The position numbers were made by a program, and so were the translations under genes. A DNA stretch of 38,546 nt from Lachnospiraceae bacterium (GTDB taxonomy: Bacteria > Bacillota > Clostridia > Lachnospirales > Lachnospiraceae): assembly GCA_030527645.1 (NCBI GenBank), contig JAUNAJ010000010.1, positions 48,669-87,214 on the forward strand, read 5' to 3'. The notes under the pieces are model-generated. The model saw nothing but the letters and a program-made list of their open reading frames with translations. It was not told where the DNA came from and made no database searches. This document shows positions 31,438-38,546 of this stretch, one piece after another (position 1 is the stretch's first letter; every line of letters begins with the position of its first letter).

Positions 31438-31785
31438 ATGATATCAAGCAAAAGAAAAAAACGTCTTCCGGCAGTGTTTCTGTCACTTACACTGGCAATC
31501 GGAATGATCGCTCCGCAGGCTGTGCTGGTTTCAGCGGATGAGGCGACGGATACAGCTGTTACAGCAGAGCAGACAGCAGAATCCGCAGAGGTTTCAGAAG
31601 GCGCAATGGCAGAGAGTACTGTCTCTGAACCTAAAATAGCTCCGATCAAGCTGCTGATGAAGTCTCAGAAAATAAAAATGAGACCGAAACCGGCATTGGA
31701 TCCGTTGGAGATGCAGAGTCAGGAGAGTCCGGTGATGCAGTGCAGCAGGAGAGTTCCGATGAGGTGGATGAAGCAGATCAGGTAA
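31438..31785 (+). pseudogene. Signal-peptide fragment of the frameshifted L,D-transpeptidase
   Basis: AAAGGAG precedes ATG 31438. The frame encodes a clear signal peptide (residues about 8-34, LPAVFLSLTLAIGMIAPQAVLVSA) and the start of an acidic linker up to TVSEPK. After 31632 the frame turns into basic, unlikely residues and stops at 31785. From 31635 on, the sensible acidic linker continues in the other frame. One extra A in the run AAAA (31633-31636) would join both into a gene of 840 residues (31438-33959). The break is thus a one-base deletion, real or a sequencing error. Confidence 0.7.
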
Positions 31786-33959
31786 ATGATGCAGAGGCAG
31801 AGACCGATGTGGAAACTGAGACAGAAGAAACCGATGAAGAAGCATTGGACGAGCTGGCTCCTGTATTTTCAGCAGAGCCGGACAGTAATGAAATGAAAGC
31901 AACAGTCTCAATATCTGATTATGAGATGCCAATCGACGGAAAAATTCTCTATGCAGCCGTATGGAGCGCAGAGAAGGGACAGGATGATCTGACCTGGTAT
32001 CCGCTTTCCCTTGCGGATCAGAATACCTACAGTGCGGAACTATCCGTTGCAGATCATAAATCATCAGGTAAGTATTATGTGCATTTCTATCTGAAGCACA
32101 AACGGGATTCTATGGATTATCTCGGTGATACTGCATTTTCCATTACACATCTGTCTGCAGAGTCTGTTGAAGTACAGAATCAGGATACAGAAAAGGGAAC
32201 AGCAAGGATCCTTGTGTCCGGTGTGACATCTCCTTCCGGTGTGAAGAAAATCACCGTTCCGATCTGGAGCACATCCAACCAGAGCGATATCAAGTGGTAT
32301 TCCGCAAAGCAGGATGCCGATGGAAACTGGTATGTCGATATGGATATTGCCAATCATAAGTCCCACGCAGGAACCTATCAGATCCATGTCTATGCGGAAG
32401 GAAGAAACGGTCTGTTCCAGTTTGTGGGAAAAACATCAGCAAAGTTTGAAGAGATCAAGCCTTCTGCTGAATATGTAAAAGCAGTTTCCGACAATTCCAC
32501 AGGAATCTTTACCGTAAGCATCGGAAAGATCCACGGAGTATCAGGAAAGTATTCCATCCTTGTGCCCACCTGGTCAAAATCCAACCAGAGTGATATTGTC
32601 TGGTACACGGCTGACCGGAATTCCGACGGAACCTATGAGGTAACCTCCAGCATCTGGAAGCATAACAACAATCAGGGAACCTATCACTCCCATGTTTATG
32701 TGAAGGATTCCGCCGGAAAGATGACATTCCTTGGCAGTGCCAATTATGTTTTTGAGACTACGACCCAGGTTACCATCAATGCCACAGATTATTCCCTTGT
32801 ATACGGAATTGATGTGGATACCGAGTGCCCGATCCCTCCTAAGAACTGCTACGCAGCAGTATGGAGCAAGGAAGGCGGCCAGGATGATATTCACTGGTAT
32901 CTGCTGGACTATAAGCCAAACGGCGGATTCAAGGGAACACTGGATATAAGAAATCATCAATCTGCAGGACAGTATATTGTTCACATTTATATGCAGGACA
33001 TCAAGGGACGTATGTTCTATATCGGCAGCAATAATGAGCTCTCAGTAGCAGAGTCTCAGCTGAAGGATCTGAAAAAGGTATCTGTATCCGTGATGGAGAC
33101 AAATTATCCCGGAAAGAGAACCATCGTCCTCAGAAATCTTTCCACCAAGGCTTCCAGCGTGCGCTTCCCCATCTGGTCCCAGACAAACGGTCAGGATGAC
33201 ATCGTCTGGTATACAGCCTCAAAAAATGCAGACGGCGACTATGAAGCGACCTTTGATCTCAGCAAGCACAAGAACAACGGAACCTTCTATGTACATGTGT
33301 ATGCAGACAATAAGTTCGTAACGAACAGTTCATTTGTCATTGACTACGAAGAGGTTGAGACAGATTTCACTGAGATTGCAGCCGGCTTGAAGGCAGCTGC
33401 AGCAAACAGGCAGCTGATCCTTGTAAAAGCCTACGGCACAACAGCGGAGATCGCTCTGCTGAACAAAAACAGCGACGGAACCTGGTATGAGGTGGTCAGA
33501 ACCAACGGATATGTCGGCAGGAACGGAGTAGCTCCCACAACAGAGTGGAGCGTGACTACGCCGGTCGGAATCTATGAGATCGGTTCTGCTTTCGGTATCC
33601 TTCCGGATCCGGGTACAGAACTGGATTATACGCAGATCGACGATACCTACTACTGGATCGACGACGCGGATTCCCCTCTGTATAATCAGTTCGTAACGAC
33701 CAAAGACACTCCGCTGACCTGGTCATCCGCAGAGCATCTGATCGATTATCCCGGTCCTTACAACTATTCCTTCTTCATTAAATTTAATGCAGAAGGTATT
33801 CCTGCAGTTGGCTCCTGCATCTTCTTCCACTGCGAGCGCGGTATTCCAACCGGCGGCTGTATTGCCGTTCCTCAGGCAGACATGGTGAAGATCATGCAGA
33901 ACATTCACAAAGACTGCAAGATCATCATGGATAATGGCGATAATATTCTGAATTATTAA
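31740..33959 (+). CDS. L,D-transpeptidase (YkuD) with five GBS Bsp-like repeats
   Basis: Counting from the GTG at 31740 there are 739 residues, but the frame is open from 31635 and its true start is the signal peptide in the preceding frame. An acidic linker (to about 45) leads to five Bsp-like repeats of 85-100 residues (cores AAVWSAEKGQDDLTWY, IWSTSNQSDIKWY, TWSKSNQSDIVWY, AAVWSKEGGQDDIHWY and PIWSQTNGQDDIVWY). The C-terminal 200 residues are a YkuD domain: a strand set with TPVGIYEIG, then FFHCERGIPTGGCIAVP with His697 and catalytic Cys707. Such enzymes make 3-3 peptidoglycan cross-links or attach proteins to the wall. The repeats match those in the CotH-like protein at 3993. A family B hairpin follows one base after the TAA. 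Without repair, the product would lack its export signal. Confidence 0.8.
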   Translation: MQQESSDEVDEADQVNDAEAETDVETETEETDEEALDELAPVFSAEPDSNEMKATVSISDYEMPIDGKILYAAVWSAEKGQDDLTWYPLSLADQNTYSAELSVADHKSSGKYYVHFYLKHKRDSMDYLGDTAFSITHLSAESVEVQNQDTEKGTARILVSGVTSPSGVKKITVPIWSTSNQSDIKWYSAKQDADGNWYVDMDIANHKSHAGTYQIHVYAEGRNGLFQFVGKTSAKFEEIKPSAEYVKAVSDNSTGIFTVSIGKIHGVSGKYSILVPTWSKSNQSDIVWYTADRNSDGTYEVTSSIWKHNNNQGTYHSHVYVKDSAGKMTFLGSANYVFETTTQVTINATDYSLVYGIDVDTECPIPPKNCYAAVWSKEGGQDDIHWYLLDYKPNGGFKGTLDIRNHQSAGQYIVHIYMQDIKGRMFYIGSNNELSVAESQLKDLKKVSVSVMETNYPGKRTIVLRNLSTKASSVRFPIWSQTNGQDDIVWYTASKNADGDYEATFDLSKHKNNGTFYVHVYADNKFVTNSSFVIDYEEVETDFTEIAAGLKAAAANRQLILVKAYGTTAEIALLNKNSDGTWYEVVRTNGYVGRNGVAPTTEWSVTTPVGIYEIGSAFGILPDPGTELDYTQIDDTYYWIDDADSPLYNQFVTTKDTPLTWSSAEHLIDYPGPYNYSFFIKFNAEGIPAVGSCIFFHCERGIPTGGCIAVPQADMVKIMQNIHKDCKIIMDNGDNILNY

Positions 33960-33960
33960 A

Positions 33961-34121
33961 TGGAACACGGGGACGGAGGTACCGTTCCGGTTGACAGCTG
34001 TCAACCGGGCGGCACCTCCGTCGTTACAGTTCACGGGGAACCTCCCATCCATGCGCAGCCCCCGCCGTTACACGGCGGGGGCTGCTGCCCCTTGAACAGG
34101 AACCCTCCGTCCCGTGTTCCA
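33961..34121. repeat. Family B hairpin B3, split by element A4
   Basis: TGGAACACGGGGACGGAGGT (33961-33980) and CGTGTTCCA (34113-34121) are the outer arms. GGTTGACAGCTGTCAACC (33989-34006) is the tip. Removing A4 and one copy of its target duplication restores a continuous palindrome. The element begins one base after the stop of the L,D-transpeptidase gene and is followed by TATTTTTTT, so it can act as that gene's terminator. Confidence 0.85.
34023..34103 (-). mobile_element. Family A element A4, 81-bp minimal copy
   Basis: Ends GTTACAGTTCACGGGG (34023-34038) and CCCCTTGAACAGGAAC (34088-34103) match the A1 termini with one and two mismatches. It is flanked on both sides by CCTCCGTC (34015-34022 and 34104-34111), a perfect 8-bp duplication. 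Inside is only the palindromic core CCCCGCCGTTACACGGCGGGG with its flanks, in reverse orientation to A1. Confidence 0.85.
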
Positions 34122-34142
34122 TATTTTTTTGTCATGAAAAGA

Positions 34143-34171
34143 TTGGCGAATGAGTGAAAATGTATTATGAT
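34143..34171 (+). promoter_or_regulatory. Putative promoter of azlCD
   Basis: TTGGCG (34143-34148), 17 bases, TATGAT (34166-34171). A start near 34178 would exclude the upstream start codons at 34154 and 34160. Confidence 0.45.
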
Positions 34172-34222
34172 ATTAAAATGTGCTTTGGGAATGAAAAAAT
34201 CAAGAGTAAACAGAAAGAAGAG

Positions 34223-35113
34223 ATGAACAAACAACATATGAACAGCGACTTCAGTACAAATTTTCGAAAAGGAATCCAGCATGGAATACCCATCTGCCTG
34301 GGCTATTTCTTTGTCTCCTTCGGCGTGGGTATCATGGCCTCCAGATCAGGGATTTCACCCTGGGTGGCGGCGTTGATCTCCCTGACCAATCTGACCTCAG
34401 CAGGTGAAGCTGCCGGAATCGGCGTCATTGCCGCAGGCGGTTCCTATATCGAGATGGTCATGACACAGATCCTGATCAATCTGCGATACAGCCTGATGGG
34501 TCTGTCCCTGTCTCAGAATCTGGACGAGAGCTTCCGTCCGATCCATCGTCTCACCGTTTCCTACGGAATTACCGATGAGATCTTCGGAGTTGCCTCCGGA
34601 CAAAAGGAACCGCTGAAACCAGCCTACATGTACGGCATGATCTTCATTGCCACTGTTGGCTGGACCCTTGGAACACTCATGGGAGGAATCTGCGGAGATA
34701 TTCTGCCGGTGATCCTGACAAATGCACTGGGTGTCATGCTGTACGGTATGTTTATTGCAATCATCATTCCGCCGATTCGTGAATCCCTTAGTAATCTGGC
34801 GGTAATTTTGCTGGCGGCAGGAGCGAGCTGTCTGATCTATTTCTGTCTGCCGAAGATCTCCAGCGGATTTGCAATCATCATCAGTGCCATTTTTGCTTCC
34901 GTGATCATGGCAATCCTGCATCCGATTTCCGATGAGGAGGAGCAGGAGAAACAAGTTAAAAATCAGCCTGAAGAGACAAAGAAACTGACCCATGAAGAGG
35001 GAATGAAGTCTGCACCTGAAGGGGCAATCAAGCCTGCACCTGAAGAGGCAAAGAAGCTGGTATCTTCGGAGGCAATGAAACCTGCACCTGTAGAGGAGGA
35101 AGAAGAGGCATGA
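34223..35113 (+). CDS. azlC: AzlC-family branched-chain amino-acid exporter subunit
   Basis: This membrane protein acts with AzlD to export branched-chain amino acids. The AzlC pattern is present: FRKGIQHGIPICLGYFFVSFGVGIMA, then TSAGEAAG, the conserved NLRYSLMGLSLS, ITDEIFGVA, and several further membrane segments. ATG 34223 gives 296 residues; 34238 is also possible, and no strong ribosome binding site decides it. Beyond the last membrane segment is an odd hydrophilic tail of about 60 residues rich in Glu, Lys and Pro. It has degenerate repeats such as APEGAIKPAPEEAKK, which ordinary AzlC proteins lack. Its stop overlaps the ATG of azlD by four bases. Confidence 0.9.
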   Translation: MNKQHMNSDFSTNFRKGIQHGIPICLGYFFVSFGVGIMASRSGISPWVAALISLTNLTSAGEAAGIGVIAAGGSYIEMVMTQILINLRYSLMGLSLSQNLDESFRPIHRLTVSYGITDEIFGVASGQKEPLKPAYMYGMIFIATVGWTLGTLMGGICGDILPVILTNALGVMLYGMFIAIIIPPIRESLSNLAVILLAAGASCLIYFCLPKISSGFAIIISAIFASVIMAILHPISDEEEQEKQVKNQPEETKKLTHEEGMKSAPEGAIKPAPEEAKKLVSSEAMKPAPVEEEEEA

Positions 35114-35415
35114 ATCCAACAAGACTTGCAATCTATATCATTCTGATGGCAGGAACCACCTACCTGATCCGAATGATTCCCTTTACCTTCTTCCGGAAAA
35201 AGGTGACAAATCGTTTCTTCAAAAGCTTTTTATATTACGTGCCCTATGCAGTGCTCAGCGCGATGACATTTCCGGCAGTGTTCTTCTCTACAGGAAGTGT
35301 GCTGACTGCCGGCGCAGGAACTGCAGCGGCACTGATCCTTGCCTTTTGGGGACAGTCCCTGACCGTTGTAGCAGCCTCCGCAGCGATTGTAACATTTCTT
35401 GTTTCGCTGCTGTAA
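35110..35415 (+). CDS. azlD: AzlD-family branched-chain amino-acid exporter subunit
   Basis: A 101-residue protein with about four membrane segments that forms the two-part exporter with AzlC. The typical TYLIRMIPFTFFRKK near the N-terminus and YVPYAVLSAMTFPAVFF in the middle are visible. It is translationally coupled to azlC by the ATGA overlap (35110-35113). The 68 bases to the next gene contain no terminator, so a three-gene operon is likely. Confidence 0.92.
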   Translation: MNPTRLAIYIILMAGTTYLIRMIPFTFFRKKVTNRFFKSFLYYVPYAVLSAMTFPAVFFSTGSVLTAGAGTAAALILAFWGQSLTVVAASAAIVTFLVSLL

Positions 35416-35483
35416 GGTTTCTGAATGAATGTCCGCTTTACAAAAATGCTCCGGGCAGCAGATTTCCAGAAAGGATCCGGATT

Positions 35484-36062
35484 ATGAAAGAGCGAAAAAT
35501 CAATTATTTACGTATGCTTACAGTGATTTCTATCCTGTATATTGCTGCAACTCTGGTGGGGGAGTTCCTGAATAATCGATACATGGAGCAGTATCAGGGA
35601 AGCAGTTTAACATCCGCCAGTATTCTCATGAACACGATTCCGGTTCTGGCGGCATTCCTAGTTTTTTTAAGCGCATCGGGAATCCTGAGAATCGACGAGA
35701 GACTGCCTTATATGTTTTATTCCCTGATCAGTGTATCCTTCGGTCTGATCCAGGTGCTGTATATTGTATTCTCTCTGGGTGGTGAGATCAGTGTATACTA
35801 CATCATCAATGTCGTATCTATTCTGTTCCAGATGGCAGCAGCAGTGGTAATGATTCTCCTGATCATCGGAAAATCCGATGACCATCTCGGTGTCAGCTAT
35901 GCATGGACATCCCTGGTCATAACAGTGATCCTGTTTATGACAAGCCTGTCGATCTACGATACAGAAAGCATTCTGTACATCAGCCTGTTCCCTCAGATCG
36001 CATCCGTCTGCAGTACACTGATGCTGCTGGCTATGTTCTACAGACTGCGGGAGAATGAGTAG
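35484..36062 (+). CDS. Multi-pass membrane protein of unknown function
   Basis: From ATG 35484 (after AAAGG) the product has 192 residues. An upstream extension to 35346 overlaps azlD and is not needed. About six hydrophobic segments are separated by short loops, such as LTVISILYIAATLVGEFL and FLVFLSASGIL. Nothing in it points to an enzyme, and I recognise no family. It probably belongs to the azlCD operon by position. It ends 42 bases before the rpsU promoter. Confidence 0.75.
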   Translation: MKERKINYLRMLTVISILYIAATLVGEFLNNRYMEQYQGSSLTSASILMNTIPVLAAFLVFLSASGILRIDERLPYMFYSLISVSFGLIQVLYIVFSLGGEISVYYIINVVSILFQMAAAVVMILLIIGKSDDHLGVSYAWTSLVITVILFMTSLSIYDTESILYISLFPQIASVCSTLMLLAMFYRLRENE

Positions 36063-36103
36063 AAGAAATTGATTAGAAATTTTAAAAATAATTCAAAATC
36101 CCC

Positions 36104-36132
36104 TTGACGCATCGGCACTGTTTCGATATAAT
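36104..36132 (+). promoter_or_regulatory. Promoter of rpsU
   Basis: TTGACG (36104-36109), 17 bases, consensus TATAAT (36127-36132). The leader contains an imperfect TTGTGA/TCACAA pair (about 36160-36184) and GAGGGGAGG as ribosome binding site. Confidence 0.8.
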
Positions 36133-36208
36133 AATCTACGTGCAAAAATGACCCTTGACAGTTGTGATCTGCACAAATTCACAATTGAGGGGAGGTTAGG
36201 TGAGATCT

Positions 36209-36385
36209 ATGTCAAATATTATCGTTAAAGAGAACGAGACACTGGATAGCGCACTTCGTCGTTTTAAACGCAGCTGTGCAAAAGCAGGTATCCAGCAGGA
36301 AATCCGCAAGAGAGAGCATTACGAGAAACCATCTGTTCGTCGTAAGAAAAAATCTGAAGCGGCTAGAAAACGTAAATATAACTAA
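36209..36385 (+). CDS. rpsU: Ribosomal protein bS21
   Basis: A 58-residue basic protein of the small ribosomal subunit that helps recruit mRNA to the ribosome. The sequence [19 protein letters not shown], then [29 protein letters not shown], is unmistakable bS21. ATG 36209 gives the standard length; a GTG at 36200 would add three residues. It has its own strong promoter and terminator and forms a single-gene unit here. Confidence 0.96.
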   Translation: MSNIIVKENETLDSALRRFKRSCAKAGIQQEIRKREHYEKPSVRRKKKSEAARKRKYN

Positions 36386-36397
36386 TTGTGCAAAGCG

Positions 36398-36427
36398 GGG
36401 GCTTCGATGTATGTCGAAGCCCTTTTT
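36398..36427 (+). terminator. Terminator of rpsU
   Basis: GGGCTTCGA (36398-36406) pairs with TCGAAGCCC (36414-36422), followed by TTTTT. Confidence 0.9.
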
Positions 36428-36582
36428 ACATACTATATTTGCGAGATAGCAAATGATTTGCTGAAGACAATCGTGCGGTAAACCTGAAAGAGAACTTCCT
36501 GTCTTGGAAAGAGCAGGATAGAACCTGCCTGTAATCTGTGTTTGGTTCAATAAATAATGAATACTCTCAGATTCATCCATCA

Positions 36583-36632
36583 GAGTAATCATGAGTAATA
36601 ATCGAAAGAGCAATCATGAGTAATAATCGAAG
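36583..36632 (+). repeat. 25-bp tandem repeat before the Mbeg1-like gene
   Basis: Two adjacent 25-base units (36583-36607 and 36608-36632) with the core AATCATGAGTAATAATCGAA differ at two positions. The second unit supplies part of the AAGGAG ribosome binding site of the next gene. Confidence 0.85.
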
Positions 36633-36640
36633 GAGATTCC

Positions 36641-38191
36641 ATGAATAAGAAGACATTCCCCGAGTTTGCGGAAACACTGGCAAAAAACGTGGATACATTT
36701 ACCAGTACTGTAGCCGAAAATGTAGATACAATTGCCAACAGTGCAGCTGAAAACATGGATACATTCAGCAGTAAGGCTGCAGAGAAGGCAGACACATTCG
36801 CTGATAAAATAGCAGGGAATATAGATACCTTCACGGGAAAACTTACCGAAAAGATTACAGAAGCATTTACAGAGAATGGAACATCCACCGGGAACTCCGC
36901 TTCGAATAAAAAGGATGATCTGCAATATACCATGATCCACTATGCAAAGACCTGTCGGGCTTCCTTCGGGGAGGAGCCATTCAATGAAGCAGACAGTCTG
37001 ATCCTGTCCTGGCTGTCCTATCTTTGTATTCCTGAACGTGTACTGCCTAAACGGGAGCTGGGAAGTCCGGTGAAAGCGGATAACTCTATTTTCACCGATA
37101 CGGACAGCTGCCGGATCCGGGATCTTCTGAAATACGAATATTTTGAGGATATGCTGAAAGTTGTGTGGAGTCCCGATGAGACTCTGGATATGCTCTATGC
37201 CATGGCACTGAGTCCACGATTCGAATCCATTCGAATCTGCATGCGAAGAGAAGAGCTGGATCCTGCCGCAGGAAAACAGTTTGCGGCGATGACATTTCAG
37301 ATTCTCCCGGATCTGACCTATATTGCCTTTCGCGGTACCGACAAAACCATGACTGGCTGGGAAGAGGATCTCCGACTCTGTCTGGAGGATCCTGTACCTG
37401 CACAGCTGCTGGCTGCAGAATATCTCACAGCAGTCGGTCAGGTATTTCGGGGAAAGCTGCTGGTGGGAGGACATTCCAAGGGAGGCAATCTGGCGGTCTA
37501 TGCCGCTGCCAACTGCAGTGAAGAGGTCCAGGAACGGATCCGGACAGTTTATTCTCATGACGGGCCGGGATTCCTGTCTCAGGATCTGGAAAGTCCAGGA
37601 TTCAAACGGATCCGGTCCCGAATACAGAAAACTGTTCCCCAGTTCTCCGTATTCGGAATGCTCCTTCTTCAGGAGACAGAGCCGAAGATCGTCTACAGCT
37701 ACGAGAAGGGAATCATGCAGCACAACGCGGCATCCTGGAAAATCGACGGCTATGGTCTGTCAGAATACCGCTATCCCGACAAAGCATCCCAGGTTCTGAC
37801 TCGAAAACTGAATAACTGGGTCAACAGTTTGACGCAGGAAGAGAAGAAAATATTTATTGATACGGTATTTCATATATTAAACGAAACCGGCCTGGAAAAA
37901 TTCGGTGATCTGAAAACCAATCTGACAATCATTCCTGTTGCATTCAGGGAGCTTCAGAACATGGATCCTTCCATGCGGCAGTTCCTGTTTGATCTGGTTA
38001 GGCAGTTGATCCTGGCGTCCGGATCGGAAAATGAAACGAATATTTCTTTGGATGGTACAGAAACTGTAATTACAGCAAGTGGACATACATCTGCAATCAG
38101 TGAAACCTCAGATGATGAACCGGAACATATGAAGCGCTTTGGTGATGCAGACATTCAGGAATTGATGAAGAAATACGTTGATAGAGAGTAA
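36641..38191 (+). CDS. Mbeg1-like (DUF2974) alpha/beta hydrolase with 11-residue repeats
   Basis: The start is ATG 36641 after AAGGAG; 516 residues, no signal peptide. Residues about 9-65 are five 11-residue repeats built on N-x-DTF-(x)4-AE (NVDTFTSTVAE, NVDTIANSAAE, NMDTFSSKAAE and so on), likely an amphipathic helix that could lie on a membrane or lipid surface. The main domain is Mbeg1-like: LSYLCIPE, ILPDLTYIAFRGTD, then the nucleophile elbow GGHSKGGNLAVYAA with Ser279, and SHDGPGFL. It looks like a lipase or esterase fold. The substrate is unknown. The C-terminal 60 residues are low in complexity and Ser/Thr/Glu-rich. A family A element starts three bases after the stop codon. Confidence 0.82.
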   Translation: MNKKTFPEFAETLAKNVDTFTSTVAENVDTIANSAAENMDTFSSKAAEKADTFADKIAGNIDTFTGKLTEKITEAFTENGTSTGNSASNKKDDLQYTMIHYAKTCRASFGEEPFNEADSLILSWLSYLCIPERVLPKRELGSPVKADNSIFTDTDSCRIRDLLKYEYFEDMLKVVWSPDETLDMLYAMALSPRFESIRICMRREELDPAAGKQFAAMTFQILPDLTYIAFRGTDKTMTGWEEDLRLCLEDPVPAQLLAAEYLTAVGQVFRGKLLVGGHSKGGNLAVYAAANCSEEVQERIRTVYSHDGPGFLSQDLESPGFKRIRSRIQKTVPQFSVFGMLLLQETEPKIVYSYEKGIMQHNAASWKIDGYGLSEYRYPDKASQVLTRKLNNWVNSLTQEEKKIFIDTVFHILNETGLEKFGDLKTNLTIIPVAFRELQNMDPSMRQFLFDLVRQLILASGSENETNISLDGTETVITASGHTSAISETSDDEPEHMKRFGDADIQELMKKYVDRE

Positions 38192-38193
38192 TT

Positions 38194-38386
38194 GATACTG
38201 TTCACGGGACAACAGGAGATATGCATGCTGGCTCGTGATGCTGGCATATAAGAGACTGTATGCGTAGCTCCTGTTGTCTCGGGATCAAGGAATCTCCCGT
38301 TCATAAGCAGTCAGGCTGCGTCAGCAGCAGCTTAAGCCGTGTAACGGCGGGACTGCGCATGGATGGGAGGACCCGTGAACTGCAAC
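38194..38386 (+). mobile_element. Family A element A2 (193 bp)
   Basis: It aligns with A1 along its whole length, including the inner hairpin (CAGGAGATATGCAT region), the 19-mer GCAGTCAGGCTGCGTCAGC (38307-38325) and the right half. The ends GATACTGTTCACGGG and CCCGTGAACTGCAAC are imperfect inverted repeats. The flanks GAGTAATT and GAGTGATG match in six of eight bases, a decayed target duplication that overlaps the stop codon of the Mbeg1-like gene. Confidence 0.8.
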
Positions 38387-38461
38387 GAGTGATGTCCCGG
38401 TATTCAGCGAAATTGGACGATCATGCAGAGATTCTTGAAGCGAACAATTATGATAGTAAAA

Positions 38462-38492
38462 GGACCGGCGCTATGAGGCGCCGGTCCTTTTT
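38462..38492 (+). terminator. Terminator next to window end
   Basis: GGACCGGCGC (38462-38471) pairs with GCGCCGGTCC (38478-38487), loop TATGAG, then TTTTT. Confidence 0.9.
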
Positions 38493-38495
38493 GCT

Positions 38496-38546
38496 GTGCG
38501 CCTGGCGGCGCACGTTTCTAATGGGTGAAAGTCCCGAATCCGCCCG
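38496..38546 (+). mobile_element. Possible 5' end of a group II (IIC-type) intron, cut by window edge
   Basis: GTGCG at 38496 fits the group II 5' consensus. GTGCGCC/GGCGCAC forms a short stem, and GGGTGAAAGTCCC is a stem-loop characteristic of domain I in bacterial group II introns. The element starts three bases after the T-tract of a terminator, the usual insertion place of class IIC introns. Only 51 bases are visible. Confidence 0.5.

Noticed and set aside
31630-31640. Programmed -1 ribosomal frameshift
   Set aside because: No proper X-XXY-YYZ slippery heptamer, and the shifted Lys tRNA would have to pair with TAA. A one-base deletion is simpler.

Overview
The window looks like chromosomal DNA of an anaerobic, low-to-mid GC Firmicute of the class Clostridia, most likely Lachnospiraceae. 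This is inferred from a butyryl-CoA dehydrogenase/EtfBA cluster, strong AGGAGG-type ribosome binding sites, a tyrosine T-box, DUF4358 and Mbeg1-like proteins, and typical Firmicute terminators. No rRNA, tRNA, CRISPR array, phage or plasmid gene was seen. All real genes are on the + strand except a small XRE regulator.

Layout. 1-632: low-quality left edge and the leader of bcd. 633-3733: bcd-etfB-etfA, the butyrate-forming flavoprotein complex, closed by a terminator. 3993-7886: a very large secreted CotH-kinase-like protein with seven GBS Bsp-like repeats. 8089-9387: an M14 zinc carboxypeptidase lipoprotein. 9702-17128: a cell-envelope operon (SGNH hydrolase, DUF4358 protein, MBOAT O-acyltransferase, a giant DHHW/AlgX-like protein with a cytoplasmic coiled coil, and an Amidase_3 lipoprotein), ended by a bidirectional terminator shared with the XRE gene. 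17570-18517: a long AT-rich, structured intergenic region. 18518-21998: a polar amino-acid ABC transporter (binding lipoprotein, two permeases, ATPase) with a promoter-terminator attenuator between the binding protein and the permeases. 22424-25811: a DUF362 protein, a Cof-type HAD phosphatase and a membrane metallophosphoesterase. 25891-27607: T-box-controlled tyrS. 28053-30692: alaS. 30800-31177: an orphan double-glycine-leader peptide gene. 31394-33959: a secreted L,D-transpeptidase with five Bsp-like repeats, broken by a one-base frameshift just after the signal peptide. 34223-36062: azlC-azlD and a membrane protein. 36209-36385: rpsU. 36641-38191: a Mbeg1-like (DUF2974) hydrolase.

The most unusual feature is in the gaps. 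Two dispersed repeat families occupy the 3' ends of genes. Family A is a non-autonomous, MITE-like element: the best copy is 196 bp, with perfect 16-bp terminal inverted repeats and an 8-bp target duplication. It occurs as intact, shortened and decayed copies in both orientations. Family B is a long perfect hairpin that begins directly at the stop codon of the gene before it (three of three internal copies). One A copy sits inside a B hairpin, flanked by a perfect 8-bp duplication, which directly shows that A is mobile and that B was its target. The last bases of the window look like the 5' end of a group IIC intron placed straight after a terminator.

Functionally, about half of the window concerns the cell surface: peptidoglycan trimming (M14, amidase, L,D-transpeptidase), O-acylation of a surface polymer (MBOAT, SGNH, DHHW), and two large secreted proteins that share the same Bsp-like repeat module although they lie 24 kb apart. 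Protein functions were assigned by motif reading only; no database search was run.
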